From Zygnema cylindricum (taxonomy: Eukaryota; Streptophyta; Zygnematophyceae; Zygnematales; Zygnemataceae), in contig JBBHKE010001013.1 of assembly GCA_037447655.1 (NCBI GenBank), positions 184,001 to 248,000 of the forward strand: a stretch of 64,000 nt of DNA. Reading direction: 5' to 3'. Below are positions 13,924 through 25,681 of this stretch, piece after piece. Numbering within the stretch: position 1 is the first letter of the stretch; each line of letters begins with the position of its first letter. The notes beneath the pieces were generated by a model. It did not search any database and was not told the origin of the DNA. It saw nothing but the letters and a program-made list of their open reading frames with translations. The translations under genes and the position numbers were made by a program.

Positions 13924-13931
13924 AATATATA
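13924..13931 (-). promoter_or_regulatory. TATA box of H3 gene 2
   Basis: TATATATT on the minus strand, about 285 bp upstream of the start codon at 13640, a spacing close to that of gene 1. Repeated GCTTGAAGC/AAAGCTGGAAGTGAAGGG motifs lie in the presumed 5' UTR (13680-13860). Confidence 0.5.
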
Positions 13932-14517
13932 GTGAGGGAAGGGAGTGGCCGTCGCAGATAAGGATGAAGATAGAACAAAAACGTGCGGCGATGGAAGGCG
14001 GGAATGAAGGAAGGTTGCAAATTTGGCTCTCGTTTTCGCTTGAAAGCTCAAACAATTTGAAGTTTGGAGGTTTTCGAACTGGGGAAGGCGGAAAGCTGCG
14101 AATTTGAATTTTGAATTGTTTGGGACGCGGGAAATCAGTCGATCACCAAGGGCGAAGCTCCGTGCACTCCGTTCGACTCCGTGACTCCCCGCTGCGTCGA
14201 TTTCCTTTCTCCGTTACGTCGATTTAGTGTCTCTATGGAGCAGTTTATATCAGAACTGCCCTTCTGACTGGTTCTTCAGCATTGACTGACCGCTAAGCGA
14301 CGACTGAACGGCAGGACACCGTGAAAGGTCGTTAGCATTAATCGCAGGACCTTAACGTCTAACAACAAACCATATAACTGTTCATATTTCTATGCGGCTA
14401 GTTCGTAGTTATTGTGCAGATCCTTGAACTGCGCCGTTCAGTTTTTTCACATGGAAGTTATACTGTTCTAGGGTTTGCTTTGGTCGGTTTTTCAATCTAC
14501 CGTTTGACTCCTTCAAG

Positions 14518-17500
14518 ATGGCTTGGAAACTTGCTGTGAATGGGCGAACGCTAACCCTAGCTTCTTGTTTGAGCTCTCTTACTTGCAACCCTCTTTCTGC
14601 GAAACTTCCTTGTCAAGATTCTTCCAATAGAAACCGTTTCAGATGGTCTCTCTTACATCTCAGCAAGAATCAAACTGCTGGAAGCTTCTCGGAAACTGAA
14701 ACAAACTCAACATTTATTTCTCCGCCTGTTTCTTTTAATAATGACTATGGCTATGGAATGAAGTTTTCTAATTTGAAGACGCCTAATGATTATAATACTC
14801 GGAAACGATTGTTATCCACTATGGAAACATCTATGTTTCCTCCGAAAAGACACATTTTGAGAGGAGTGGTTTTTGACATGGATGGAACCCTAACTGTTCC
14901 ATGCATTGACTTTGGAGAGATGAGACGGAGAATTGGAGCTAAAGGTCGTGATATTTTGGAAGAGATTGATGGATGGAGTGAGGAGAGAAGGGCCGAAGCC
15001 TATAGGATCATATCGTCAATCGAGTTAGAAGCAAATTCCAATATGAAGGTCATGCCAGGTGCCTCCTCGTTGTGCCTGCTTTTTTTTTTTTTTTGTTTTC
15101 TTCAGTTTTTATGGTAAGTTTTACTTGGCATTGTTGATCACACATTTCTTCACCTTTTCCCCTTCACAGTAATTAGTGTGGATTTACAGTTTCACTGTTT
15201 ATGGTCTATGACATACTCATTTTTTAGTTGTTTTATAAATTCGTCTGAATTGGTCTAGTTTCCCCAAAATTGGAAAAAAAAAGTTAGTGGCGTTCAAGTT
15301 TGTGAACTTGAGGTTGTGAGGAACTTGCTTTTCTTTTTTCTCAGTTCTGTTTAAGCATCCACTGCACAGCCCGTCGCTATTAGAGTTAATAACACTAATT
15401 CGGTCGCTGTCTCTCTCCACTAAATTGGTGCTATGCATTCTAATTCGCATTTACACTAGTAATTCCTTTATCCTAAAAGCGATGGCCGGTGTAATGAATG
15501 GTGTAATCATGGTCTTTGACTTAATTTCCATGGAAGGTCAATCTTACCACAGGTTTCTACATTTAGTTAATTGGACAAATAGGGTTATCGCATGTCTACA
15601 AAAGGACAATTCAGTAACCTGCTATTAAATTGACTTTCATAGAGATTCACATTTGATCCCAAGTTTTTTGATTGTCATTATGAGCATTGGTCTTAAATTA
15701 CACAATGGACTTCTTTGTTTTCGTAATTTTTTTTCACATTATTATAACAACTTCATAAAGAGGGATCCTTGTTTTCATGATACATTGTTCCATTATTAAT
15801 GGTGGACATTATAGTCCTTTTCTATGTTTGAAATGTATGCTTTTTAAGGAATTTTATGTGTTTCAGTTGAGTCACTATGTATTATGCATATGTTATGAGT
15901 CTTGTCTTGCAACTTGTCTTTTGAGTTCATCTTTTTTGCCTTTGTGTTGTGAGTTCATCTTTTTTCACTTCTTTCTTTGGGGGGTCCATGTTTACTATTT
16001 GTTACAGGTGCGGTGGAGCTTTGTGAAATGTTAGATCGACAGCAAATCAGGTATACTACACCCCCCATTGCTATTAGAGCTGGTGAATTGTAAGTGTTAA
16101 CAGTATTAGTTTCAACTGCAATAAATTATGTTTTGCCATGTGGCTTATTATGGGCCACTTGACTAAATAGTGTTTTTAACACTAATTTGTGTTTGTGGGT
16201 CAAAAGAGTATTCATTTGAATTAGAGTGATTGACTTTGAGAGAAATATGCTGTGTACTAATTGTAATTGCTGTATTTTATTTGTATTCCAACATTAAGAA
16301 TTCACAAGATTTTGTGTTTTCATCTCCATAAGAAATCTCTACCGTCTGTTGTAATAATTACAGATGTTAACTTAACTCATCTCATGTCAATATAACTTTA
16401 CGCCGTCCATTGGAAGTCCGGATTTTAACTTAGTGCAAGGCCCAAATTAATCCAGTTTACACCTAATCATCACACTAAGAACGGGGCTACATGGACCCTT
16501 CAGTCAACACATTTTCTGCTTGTAATCACTGCACATATTCTCACGTACATTTTTTTGATCATGTTTTGGTCAAACATTATCAAAAAATGTAAGTGAGAAT
16601 ATGCCCAATCTGTTCTATACTTACATTCAAAATAAGCCCACCCAAACTTGTCTGGTCCTGACTACAAGGATCTGAACAAACCACTCCTCTTGAGTGGAAT
16701 TTTTCAGATGTAGTTTATGTTTGTAAGGCTTAGTATTGCTTTTAATTGTAAAGACGGTGTTTATTTTTTTGATTTTCGATTGCATTTAATATCAGCCATA
16801 AGCACATTTGTACTGCTAAATTTATTTATAGTTATAATCGTAGAACATTATATTTAAAACACTTTGTCTCCTCTTTCCTCTCACTCTCTTCCTCTCTCTC
16901 TTTTTTTCCTTTTTGTTGTGGATTTTTCTAATTTTGGACCCTCTTTTGTCTCCCTCTCCAGTGTCACTTACAGAACTTTAAAGAAGAGTGCGAAGGTTGA
17001 TTTTTACAATTTTTCAAATTAGTTTTGTATATTGTTGATAGTAATCACTCAAGGTGGTCTTTTTTTTTTAACTACGCCTGAATTTAGGCTTCATATTTAG
17101 GCGAGTGAGTAGTTTATATTACAAAAGTAAGAGCCTAAAATTAGTCAGACTTAACAGTGGATGATAAAGTTTGTCGAACTTGTTTTCTGTAATTTGTCTG
17201 CATTTTCATTGTTAGTACAGTTTGAAAAATAGTCTGGACCACACTTAAAAAATGCGAGGAAAGTAAGGATCAATTTGGACGCTACACTGTCTACTGCACT
17301 GCCCGTTGCTATTAGTGTTAAACATTTACGGTCACTTAAATGTCACCGTTTGATTTTTTTTTTAAATAAAGCAATCGCAAGGTAAACCTTTACCATTTGT
17401 TTGCTTGTCTCCAAAAGAAAGCTCAACAGTTGAACAGGAAGTTAAACAGCTTTAACTGCTTGGCGAATGTTTAACACTAACAGCGATGGCAGTGTACCTT

Positions 17501-19968
17501 CATCGTCATCCATGTATGTCTGAAATTTGGAAGTTTACCCGTCTTGATAAAGATAATATGGCCATATTGCAAGCAGACGCCAACATATGCTTATGATTTA
17601 TGCACAATGGTGTAGTTTAAGACATTGTTTTGCATGTATTGAACAGACAATGAAACACAGTTAATTCCTTAAATAGCATATACTTTCTGACATCGAAAAG
17701 GACTATTACTGTCCATCATTATTTATGGAACAATGCATCGTGAAAACAAGGATCCCACGTTATGAAGTTGTTAGGATGATGCCATGTTACCATAACGTCA
17801 CGCCATACGTGCAGAATTACATTTTTTATTGTATTTTTACTGTTGTACTATATGTTTACATTTATTATTACCGCTGATTGTATATTAGTAATGGCAAATC
17901 CTTGGATGTCAGGAATTTCCACTTATTCCTGCTGGTTTTTTTTTTATGGTTCAGACTAATTTGGCTGCATCTGAAGTCTTCTTTTGGAACTAGTGTGTGT
18001 ACACCAATATGTATGAATTCGCAAAGAACGTCCTTTGAAAGTCACTTATTAGATCTCGGTCCTTCGTAATCACCCTCTGGAAAATTATGCTCTTTGGAAA
18101 CTAGTCTCTGATAAAACACTGTGAAATGGTTTGGATTTTTTTCAGGCGGGGTCTGATCACCCGGAACGTGAAATCATCGGTGGATCATTTTCACTCGCGG
18201 TTTGGAGTAAGTTCCGGCGACATTCCCTTTTATTTGAGGGAGTCAAATCATAAATATTTTCATAAAAATAAAATGAATGCCAGTCTAGATGCAGAAATAG
18301 TCCGGATTTGGAAAAAACCTCGATTCAAGTATAATTTGGATGCATAAACCTGGATCTTAAAAAATGTTTAGATCTGAATTGTTATAGATTCAATAATTAC
18401 CCGGATTAATTATATAGTAGTTTGGTTTCAATGATCTTGGTCCAAGTTGTAGTCTGGAATTGCAAGCAGTTCTGTATGTAGATGAGTTACGAAAATAATT
18501 TCAATCTTAAAAATCACTCAGATGGCCATTACATAACAAGGTTTCAAGTCCCAAAGTGCAGTCTGGATTTACAAGGAGTGCTGTTCTAGAATAAGTCGAG
18601 TTACAAAAATAATGTCAATCACACTGGTACATGTCTGCAAAAGAAAGGCATTATGTGAACATTCTTTGCTACAATTTCCTGCGATTTGGTGTGAAGTTTC
18701 TGTTGATGAACTGAAAATCACAGCTTATTCAGTGGTTTTTTCAGGTGTAGTCAGAAGTCGAATATGTTTTATACGGGATAAGTACCTATTATGCTCACCG
18801 CCTGTTCTGGGAATTACTTAAAACTACTTTGCATTGGCATCAAAAACGCATTTAGTTATTGTTCGAACCATCCACAGTAAACTAATTGAGCAGTGTAGTT
18901 TCCCAGAGAGTACTCCGGCCCCAATCATACTGTTTTTTCAGTCAAGTTGGTCGACTATTCGTTTTTTACTTAGTTGTGTCCTTTTTCCCGTAGGTCGCAG
19001 CTTTCTGCAATTGTCAGTGACAGACAAGGGATGCAATATCACAACGTAGAGAGTGTGATCCAGTTTTTCAAAAAGGACAGGTTTTATAGTTTCCAGGAGA
19101 CGTTATATTGTGCTTTTGTTCTTACTGATTGCAGATTCCACGATTCCAGCCAGCTCTCAGCCGGGAATTTCGACCATACAAGCCTGATCCCGGGCCGTTG
19201 CTTCATATTTGCCAGATATGGGGAGTACAACCGGATGAGGTCATCATCATTGGGGATAGCGCGAAAGATGATGTACGATCCATTTGTTACTTCTCTTTGT
19301 TTATTTCGCAATTGCCCGATTTGGTTTTTTCCTAAACAATTCACAATCTGTGTCTCGAAAGTCTCGATCTACGTGTTTTTCTAAAATCTTGTATATCCAG
19401 ACATTGCAGAAATGTAAATAAGAAATGGTTTGACTGGAACAGTACACCGTGAATCGTGCGTTTATTAGACTAATTCGGTACTGTTGGTTTTGACCTCTGA
19501 TCAAACAACACCTAATTTTGTTTTTCTTAACACTGATTTTTTAAACGGTTCAAAAACGGCCATGTTATTTGGACCTGGGTTAGAATTAATATCACCAATA
19601 TAAACCCAACGCTAATAATTTCTTTACTTGAGAACGATTAAGGTGTAGCCAATAATAAAAACAATAATAATAATAATAATTACATCTCTTTATTCACTAA
19701 CACTGATAGCATGTTATCTATGAGTGTAGTTTTAATGCATGATTCGGGTGTAGACATATACTATGTAACATGTTTTTTTTTTGGGGGGGGGGGGCAGATT
19801 GTGTGCGGAAACCGAGCCGGAGCAATGACATGTTTATTAGATGAAGATAATCGTTATGATTTGGAAGATTTCAGTGAAGAAGAGAAGCCTACATTCAAAA
19901 TCACGGCACTTAAAGAATTAGATATTATTCTTAAGGAAAAATTTGAATTGCGACCAATTGGTCAGTAA
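14518..19968 (+). CDS. HAD-superfamily phosphatase, At2g33255-like (5 exons)
   Basis: Exons 14518-15058, 16008-16050, 18146-18206, 19135-19272 and 19798-19968 join to 317 residues, all phases matching. HAD motif I is GVVFDMDGTLTVP with the two catalytic Asp residues. Motif II is the T of LITRN, motif III the Lys of FRPYKPDP, and motif IV is IIIGDSAKDD. This order and length fit the plant HAD hydrolase family of At2g33255, whose substrate is not established. Residues 1-115 are Ser/Arg-rich with few acids at the start (MAWKLAVNGRTLTLASCLSS), suggesting a plastid or mitochondrial transit peptide (inference). Introns 1 and 2 carry MITEs, and intron 2 is 2.1 kb. The exon 5 acceptor is preceded by a T run then a G run instead of a normal pyrimidine tract. 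A decayed copy of the exon 2 region lies at 9290-9850. Confidence 0.93.
15363..15493. mobile_element. MITE family A in HAD intron 1
   Basis: 131-bp element with left end GCCCGTCGCTATTAGAGTTA and right end AAAGCGATGGCCGGTGTA. Lies wholly within intron 1. Confidence 0.75.
16057..16500. mobile_element. MITE family B just after HAD exon 2
   Basis: Starts 6 bp after the exon 2 donor with TACACC...ATTGCTATTAGAGC. It contains GTGGCTTATTATGGGCCACTT and CATCTCATGTC segments shared with 9418-9850. Its right end is approximate. Confidence 0.6.
17295..17496. mobile_element. MITE family A in HAD intron 2
   Basis: Left end CACTGCCCGTTGCTATTAGT, right end TAACAGCGATGGCAGTGTA. About 200 bp, non-coding. Confidence 0.75.
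19443..19647. mobile_element. MITE family A in HAD intron 4
   Basis: Left end TACACCGTGAATCGTGCG, right end GAACGATTAAGGTGTA. The interior (CTAATTCGGTACTG..., GGTTCAAAAACGGCC) matches the copies at 38614 and 39167, defining a subfamily of about 210 bp. Confidence 0.8.
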
Positions 19969-20147
19969 ATGAACGAGTCACCGGTCTTCAATTTGTTCTT
20001 AAATTTTTACTTAAATTGTTTATTCTGTAGAGTGTAAGAAGTAGTTGAGTTTTATTTTTGCTTAGAATGAATTCAGTTATATTCTTTATATATTTAAAAT
20101 ATTTGTTCCTTCGGTTATGAGCTTTTTATGGATTCACGCCTTATTCT

Positions 20148-20275
20148 TTCCCTCTCCCTCTCCCTCTCCCTCTCTCTCTCCCTCTCCCTCTCCCTCTCCC
20201 TCTCCTCTCCCTTTCCCTCTCCCCCTCCCTCTCCCTCTCCCTCCCCCCTCTCCCTCTCCTCTCCCTCTCCCTCTT
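20148..20275. repeat. CCCTCT microsatellite
   Basis: About 125 bp of imperfect (CCCTCT)n, starting about 180 bp after the HAD stop codon, so possibly within its 3' UTR. Confidence 0.95.
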
Positions 20276-20533
20276 TGTATAAATTAACATAAAGATAGTA
20301 GGACCAAGATGTGGGTCTTTGAGGATGTAGTAACTCCGTGGTCTTCATTGCAGCCTTTTCTATTGTCTAAGCGTGAGGTGAGTTGGTGATAAAATTATTT
20401 TTAATTTTTGTGCTTTGTGCATTTGGCTCATTGTTGAGTGTTTTTAAACTTAGGTGTAAATCTCGAGAGTTGTTTCTGAGGCGTTGTAAAGCTTTTAGTG
20501 TTTATCTGGCACTTATGTGTAGGAGGTTATTAC

Positions 20534-21107
20534 TAGTGTTGTTGTCGGTGAGTTTGCGATAACCGATATGGCCTTTTGGGACCCGATAATCGATATATTG
20601 AGTGCGATATATGGCTATGAGTCTTATCGCCGATAAATAGCCGATAATATCGCTACTTATCGGCGATAATGCCGATACGATAATATCGGCGATATATATG
20701 CGGACGGTGAAAATAAATGTCACGGCATGTACACTCATCTGTCACGTCTTATTCCCCGATCGTCCTACTCACAACCCTGAGTACCTACCAATCAGATCAT
20801 TTGTACAAGCCGAGCATGTACGTAGCCGACATTACATATGTCGGCTTTAACTCCTATGCGTAAATTTATGTTCAGTTAACCGCCCAAAAAGTACTACAAA
20901 GTGCAACGTATTTTTCGTCAAATTCCGTACATTTCCCGTAAAAACCGTACATTTCTCGTAAATTTACCGTTCAGTTTACCGGACAGAAAGCACTCCGGAC
21001 ACAAAGTACAGAAAGTACAAATATATCGGGAGCATTGACCGTTCGATAACCGATAACTATCGGTATCGGTGTTATCGCGATAAGTTCTTTACCGATACAC
21101 AACACTA
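20534..21107. mobile_element. hAT-type MITE with perfect 8-bp TSD (copy 1)
   Basis: 574-bp non-coding element starting TAGTGTTGTTGTCGG and ending CGATACACAACACTA, imperfect TIRs of the hAT type. It is flanked by a perfect 8-bp direct repeat GTTATTAC (20526-20533 and 21108-21115). The interior is packed with self-complementary CGATAT/ATCGGCGATA motifs. It is longer and more diverged than the copies at 32495 and 60829. Confidence 0.92.
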
Positions 21108-21418
21108 GTTATTACCCTACTTGTGGGCTATCATATAAGGAGTTAAACATCAATTTAGCGCATCTTTGAGTCATTTTGTATTCAAGTGATCAAAGAGTCC
21201 TTTGTGTGATTTTTTACAGGGTGGGTCATATAGTTGTAAACATATGTTTTTGTACAACCTTCGTTTGGTGTTCATTGGCCTATCATGCTCAAATGTAAAA
21301 GTCTTCGATTTTTCTGCGGTCTAAGTAGGCAAGAGACAACAGTCGTGGCGGACGTTTTTGCCTTCTATACCTTTTTGGATTTGGTTAATTATTATTGGAG
21401 GTTCACACTGTTATTTAG

Positions 21419-21635
21419 TACACCGTGAATTGTTATTAGCGTATTGAATGCTAATTCGGGTACCGTTTTTTTTTTTCAAATTCTCAAATAGAATCCATAC
21501 TATTTAAAAAAAACCCTAATCCTAATTAGAGTAAACGATTTCTTTGAAAATTTCCAAATTCCCAATTAGCGTTAATAACGGTAATTATTCCTATACGCTA
21601 AAAAATCTTATACTCTAATAACGATTAAAAGTGTA
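21419..21635. mobile_element. MITE family A, long-repeat subfamily
   Basis: 217 bp: left TACACCGTGAATTGTTATTA, right ATAACGATTAAAAGTGTA. Nearly colinear with 25292-25512 over the whole length (shared TCAAATAGAAT, AAAACCCTAAT and TTAGCGTTAATAAC). Confidence 0.85.
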
Positions 21636-22399
21636 GCACTACTCAACTTTTGAACCAGTGTTTGAAAGGAGACCAGATTTTGGGGGAAATGCAATGACGT
21701 TGTTTTAAAATTATTAAAATAATCCATGAAGGCCCAGTCAATGTTAAGACCGCCAAACCACCAAGCCCAATTTTTTTTTACCATCGCGCTTTTTAATAAA
21801 TTCAGTTTTTTTTTTTTTTTTGGTTGGCATGATTGGAGGTGGCAGAGAAACGTGGTGCCAAAAAAAATGTGATGGGAGCCGAATATTTTTGAGAGTCAGG
21901 GTAATAATAAGGCCAGGTCATCATACAACAAATACCATGGTGAGCTTTTGGTGGTCATCTAAGCAATTTGTTATTTTTGGCATCCTACGCTCATTACGGA
22001 TCATCAACTTTAAAATGGATCATGGAGAATAGTGAACTCGCGGGCAAATCTGCCTGATAGCCCTAATCTTGTAGGAATATGAATTCGATGTTGTTCATCA
22101 GGGTGGAAAAATTTGGGAATGTAGTCGACTTGAGTAGGGATTCAAATCTCTCCAAAAAGGACGCCAAAGGGGCTTGGTTTGACGAGATCATGACTCGACC
22201 GTGGCATTGGTTCAGTCAGCAAGTACAATCTCTAGTATCCAGAATCCCTCCCTTGGATTATCAGTTTTTAGTTTAGTGGTTAACGGAAAAAGATTAATGA
22301 GGGTCGGTGGAGAGATATTTGGGAGGATTTGGAGGTGATGAAGTCTTCGAGGTCCGAAAACATTTCGAATACCTTGACTGAAAATGTTGAGGTCAAAGT
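21636..22399. other. Spacer, nothing recognised
   Basis: Contains T runs and short frames only. The 22079-22276 frame may be decayed flank of the neighbouring retroelement but shows no identifiable motif. Confidence 0.4.
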
Positions 22400-22965
22400 G
22401 CAACAACGGATGGTCTGTTACGCACAGGAGAGAGATATGCTCTTGTAATCATTCCCAATGATGAATGTCCGGTGGTCTGCAAGCCATCTGACCGAGTGAT
22501 TTGGTGGCCAGCCGCCATGAACAACAAAATCACTTTAGACAGAAGCGGACAACCTCCTCAATGGCCACCTCTCATTGGAGGTACAAGATGAGGACACGTG
22601 TGAACCGGTTAGTTTTGGCATGCTCGGTTTGCAACATGGTAAAATCGTCTTTTGACAGGAAGAGGGATCCAAAGTTTGATTCCCTTCTCATCAAGGGGAT
22701 GTTGTACAAGTGGTCAGTGGATCTTTAGGACCGCTTCCGCCAAGGCGGAGGGTAACTAATATGTCATTGTGATGTTGAGCATCATTGGTGATGATCCCCT
22801 CGGAAGGAGTCCCAAACCGTAGCGGATAACTTTCTTCAAAGGGTATGACACCAGTTTTGGGCCGCAAATGTGGTTCGAACAGTCAAGGTTTCCAATTGCA
22901 AAGGAATTCGCCAATTTGATGGAGAACTGTAGCTCAGATTGTTCACAATCATGATTTTTTAACAA
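22400..22965 (+). pseudogene. Decayed Ty3/gypsy integrase fragment
   Basis: The frame ending at 22728 contains LACSVCNMVKSSFD, the CxxC half of an integrase zinc finger, then LLIKGMLYKWSVDL. The latter fits the start of a gypsy integrase core (usually W.vDl.GplP...GN.YviV). After a stop and frameshift the sequence continues as AEGN then YVIVM, as expected, before more stops. Several frame breaks make it a relic. It is not the same lineage copy as the 61.6-64 kb element. Confidence 0.6.
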
Positions 22966-23961
22966 AGTCTTATCAATCTTTACTTATGTGATGGTGAAGG
23001 GCGGTGTGGATGTATTGCAGTTTTGAACTTCATGGACTGCTTACCAACTCCACGCTACCAGGTTATGCCCAAAGCTAAGTTTCTTCACTTGCTTGCTGTG
23101 CACAATTTGTCTACAGGTGATGTTGATGAATGGACATTTTCCAGGTGCCTTTTGAGGTATAGGTCGAATGTGTAAAAATAATTGTAAATGCGCTGTGTGG
23201 TGCCATGTTTACTATACGTATGAAATACATTTTTTTTTATTCTATGCAAGTGTAGAATATACTTACATTACGTGTACAACATGGAAAAACCAGGTGCAAC
23301 GTTTCCATTGGATTTCACACATTTGAAGTAATATCCGAAAAATTTAGTGTGCACTGTCACTGCTGCATCAAACATAAACGTGTTTTGTTTGAGTAAGCTA
23401 CACAATAGCCATGGGCGATTTGTATATGCTTAAATTGACACTAATTTACGTGATCTTCCTAAACTTATATACAAGCGAGTGTAGTGAAGGGTGTATATAA
23501 CAAAAGAGTTCCTCTCTTTGATTACCTTGCTTCTAATAAAAGTTAGAATGATAATGGTAATGGTAGAGCTCATGATCATGAGATTTAATAAGCATGTCAT
23601 TCACTCGATATTGTGCGTAGTCAATCAAAAAATTGCACTTTGATTATCCAGTAAAAGATACTGGATAATCAGAGTAAGCGATGTGCTTTCACACTAAATA
23701 AGTTGCTATTGAACCAGCCTGTTGACTTGTTGATATCGTCCTAATAATATCGTGTGCTCCTGCTTCATAAAATAAGATTTCATGATTCAATTTTTTTTTC
23801 GTTTTTAAGCTCTTACTTAAATTGGTCTTTACAAGCTTGTGCTTATCCGGATTTATCAACTTTATCAACTATTATTATATTGTTGAAAACATTATAAGTT
23901 TATAAAGTTTCAAGATTTTTTTAAAGTTAATGTTGTAAACACTCGCGAAGTTTTTTGTACC
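22966..23961. other. AT-rich spacer, nothing recognised
   Basis: Possibly further decayed retroelement DNA. I see no intact frame, repeat or RNA gene. Confidence 0.4.
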
Positions 23962-24033
23962 GGATCGGTGGCGCAATGGTAGCTCGTCTAACTCCAAGAT
24001 ATAGAGTTGCGTGATCTGTTCACGTCAGGTTCA
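23962..24033 (+). pseudogene. tRNA-Trp pseudogene
   Basis: 72 nt starting GGATCGGTGGCGCAATGG and ending CACGTCAGGTTCA, clearly related to the two intact tRNA-Trp genes downstream. The anticodon stem does not pair properly, the acceptor stem has a mismatch, and the B-box region reads GATCTGTTC instead of GTTCGATTC. CCA remains at the anticodon position. Probably non-functional. Confidence 0.85.
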
Positions 24034-24268
24034 AGCTTGAGGAGAATTAAGCATGGCGTATCCGCTTGCACCATTAGAAACATGTCATGTGGTGAGTGTG
24101 CGATGATGCGTAGTCAAATTTTGATGTCTGCAAAAGAGTTTGTTCAAGCCTGAAGTATATCCAGTATTTTTTCTTTCGCCATTAGAAATATCAAATAGGT
24201 AATGTGGTAGAAAATTCTGTGGACTAATATAGCATTCTTATTAAATAACACCTTTGGCTTACGTCATC

Positions 24269-24340
24269 GGATCTGTGGCGCAATGGTAGCGCGTCTGACT
24301 CCAGATCAGAAGGTTGCGTGTTCGATTCACGTCAGGTTCA
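24269..24340 (+). tRNA. trnW-CCA: tRNA-Trp (CCA)
   Basis: 72-nt cloverleaf: acceptor stem GGATCTG/CAGGTTC, D arm GCGC-AATGGTA-GCGC, anticodon arm TCTGA-CTCCAGA-TCAGA with anticodon CCA, and T arm GCGTG-TTCGATT-CACGT. A and B boxes are intact, there is no intron, and the CCA end is not encoded, as in nuclear genes. T runs follow within about 20-35 nt (GTTTTGATTTTT), a suitable pol III terminator. Confidence 0.97.
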
Positions 24341-24358
24341 AACCTGAATCTAATCCGA

Positions 24359-24372
24359 TTGTTTTGATTTTT
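24359..24372 (+). terminator. Pol III terminator of first tRNA-Trp
   Basis: TTGTTTTGATTTTT, about 20 nt after the tRNA 3' end, gives two T4+ runs on the non-template strand. Confidence 0.6.
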
Positions 24373-24559
24373 TATCTCTTAAGATGTAAGAATTATTACT
24401 GAATTATGAATAATGCAATGTGGAGAGAATGTGCTCCCGCATCGTGACATTTTGATGTTTGCCAAAGTGCAAATCTGTTATGCATGTCGTTAGACATCCT
24501 CACTACATCGTCGGTCTTCGCCAATGTGGACCTTTAAGCTTGAGATGGTACAAAGTAAG

Positions 24560-24620
24560 TACACCGTGTATCGCTATTAGTGTTAATGTTTTTTTTGCCA
24601 CATTAAACATCTACACGTGG
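24560..24620. mobile_element. Solo left end of a family A MITE
   Basis: TACACCGTGTATCGCTATTA followed by GTGTTAATG matches the left TIR of the 461-672 subfamily. I found no matching right end nearby, so this is a truncated copy. Confidence 0.55.
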
Positions 24621-25291
24621 ACGATAGACACGTGCGACGATGAAAAATTAAAATTTTCCCACGCCTCAAAGTCACGTGCCTTCGGACAAATTGACCGTAA
24701 AATCTTTGCCGAAAAGAAGTATGCCTTCTTGCCAGAAATAGTACGATTTTTCATTTTTGCCTTCCTTTTAAAAGTACGGTTTTTGCCTTCCTTCCAGCTT
24801 CATGGTTTCGACCCCTATTTTTTGTCGTTTGTTTTTAAATCCAAATTCAAATTGCGAAAGTACACGTACATGATACGCAAGTACAGATTTTGAAACGAAA
24901 CTGGTCGGTTTCGAAATCTTTGACGATTTCAAAGATTGGATCCTCAACTTACGTGGAGCCACTCAAATTGAACCACGTATATAAGAACTTCTTTACAGAC
25001 GTTACGCGATGTAACCGAGGCCTCTGTATTACAGAAATATTGCTGTTCCGTACTATAACAGAGACCTCCTGATGTAACCACACCCTAAATGGTACTTTGA
25101 TTTTTCTGATATTTTCTCGCCTTTGTACTTCTGACGATGGTTTTTTTTCGCGAGTTTGGCAGTTTTTTCTCTTTTAGCAATGGGCTGACACAGCGATGCA
25201 CACTTAAGTCCCTGAGGCCGACGCGCGCAGTTAGGGTGCTTCTCCATGGAACCGGGCTTCATGTTTCGTTTTCGCATGTACATTGGTACAG

Positions 25292-25512
25292 GACACCGCG
25301 AATCGTTATTAGCGTATTGAACGCTAGTTAGGTTCCCCCAAATTTTCCCAAATTCTCAAATAGAATTTACCCATACTATTTAAGAAAAACCCTAATTTCT
25401 AATTAAAGTAAATGATTTTTTTGAAAATTTTCAAATTCCCATTTAGCGTTAATAACAGTAATTATTCTTATACGCTAAAAAAACTTCTACGTAAATAACG
25501 ATTCGCGGTGCA
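25292..25512. mobile_element. MITE family A, long-repeat subfamily
   Basis: About 220 bp: left GACACCGCGAATCGTTATTA, right ATAACGATTCGCGGTGCA. Close relative of 21419-21635. Lies about 100 bp upstream of the second tRNA-Trp. Confidence 0.85.
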
Positions 25513-25609
25513 GCCTATTAGCCGATATTTTTTATTGGGGTTTTCCGAGTTTTTCAAAATTCAAATATATAATTTAATATAATTAAAAACAGGTAAACGA
25601 TTGCCGTTG

Positions 25610-25681
25610 GGATCTGTGGCGCAATGGTAGCGCGTCTGACTCCAGATCAGAAGGTTGCGTGTTCGATTCACGTCAGGTTCA
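25610..25681 (+). tRNA. trnW-CCA: tRNA-Trp (CCA), second copy
   Basis: Base-for-base identical over 72 nt to the gene at 24269, including both pol III boxes and the anticodon CCA. The flanks are unrelated. No run of four T is present on this strand for about 155 nt after the 3' end, so its transcription unit would be unusually long or the copy may be silent. Confidence 0.93.

Noticed and set aside
24459-24893. 144-codon plus-strand frame
   Set aside because: Starts across a MITE end and has no recognisable features.
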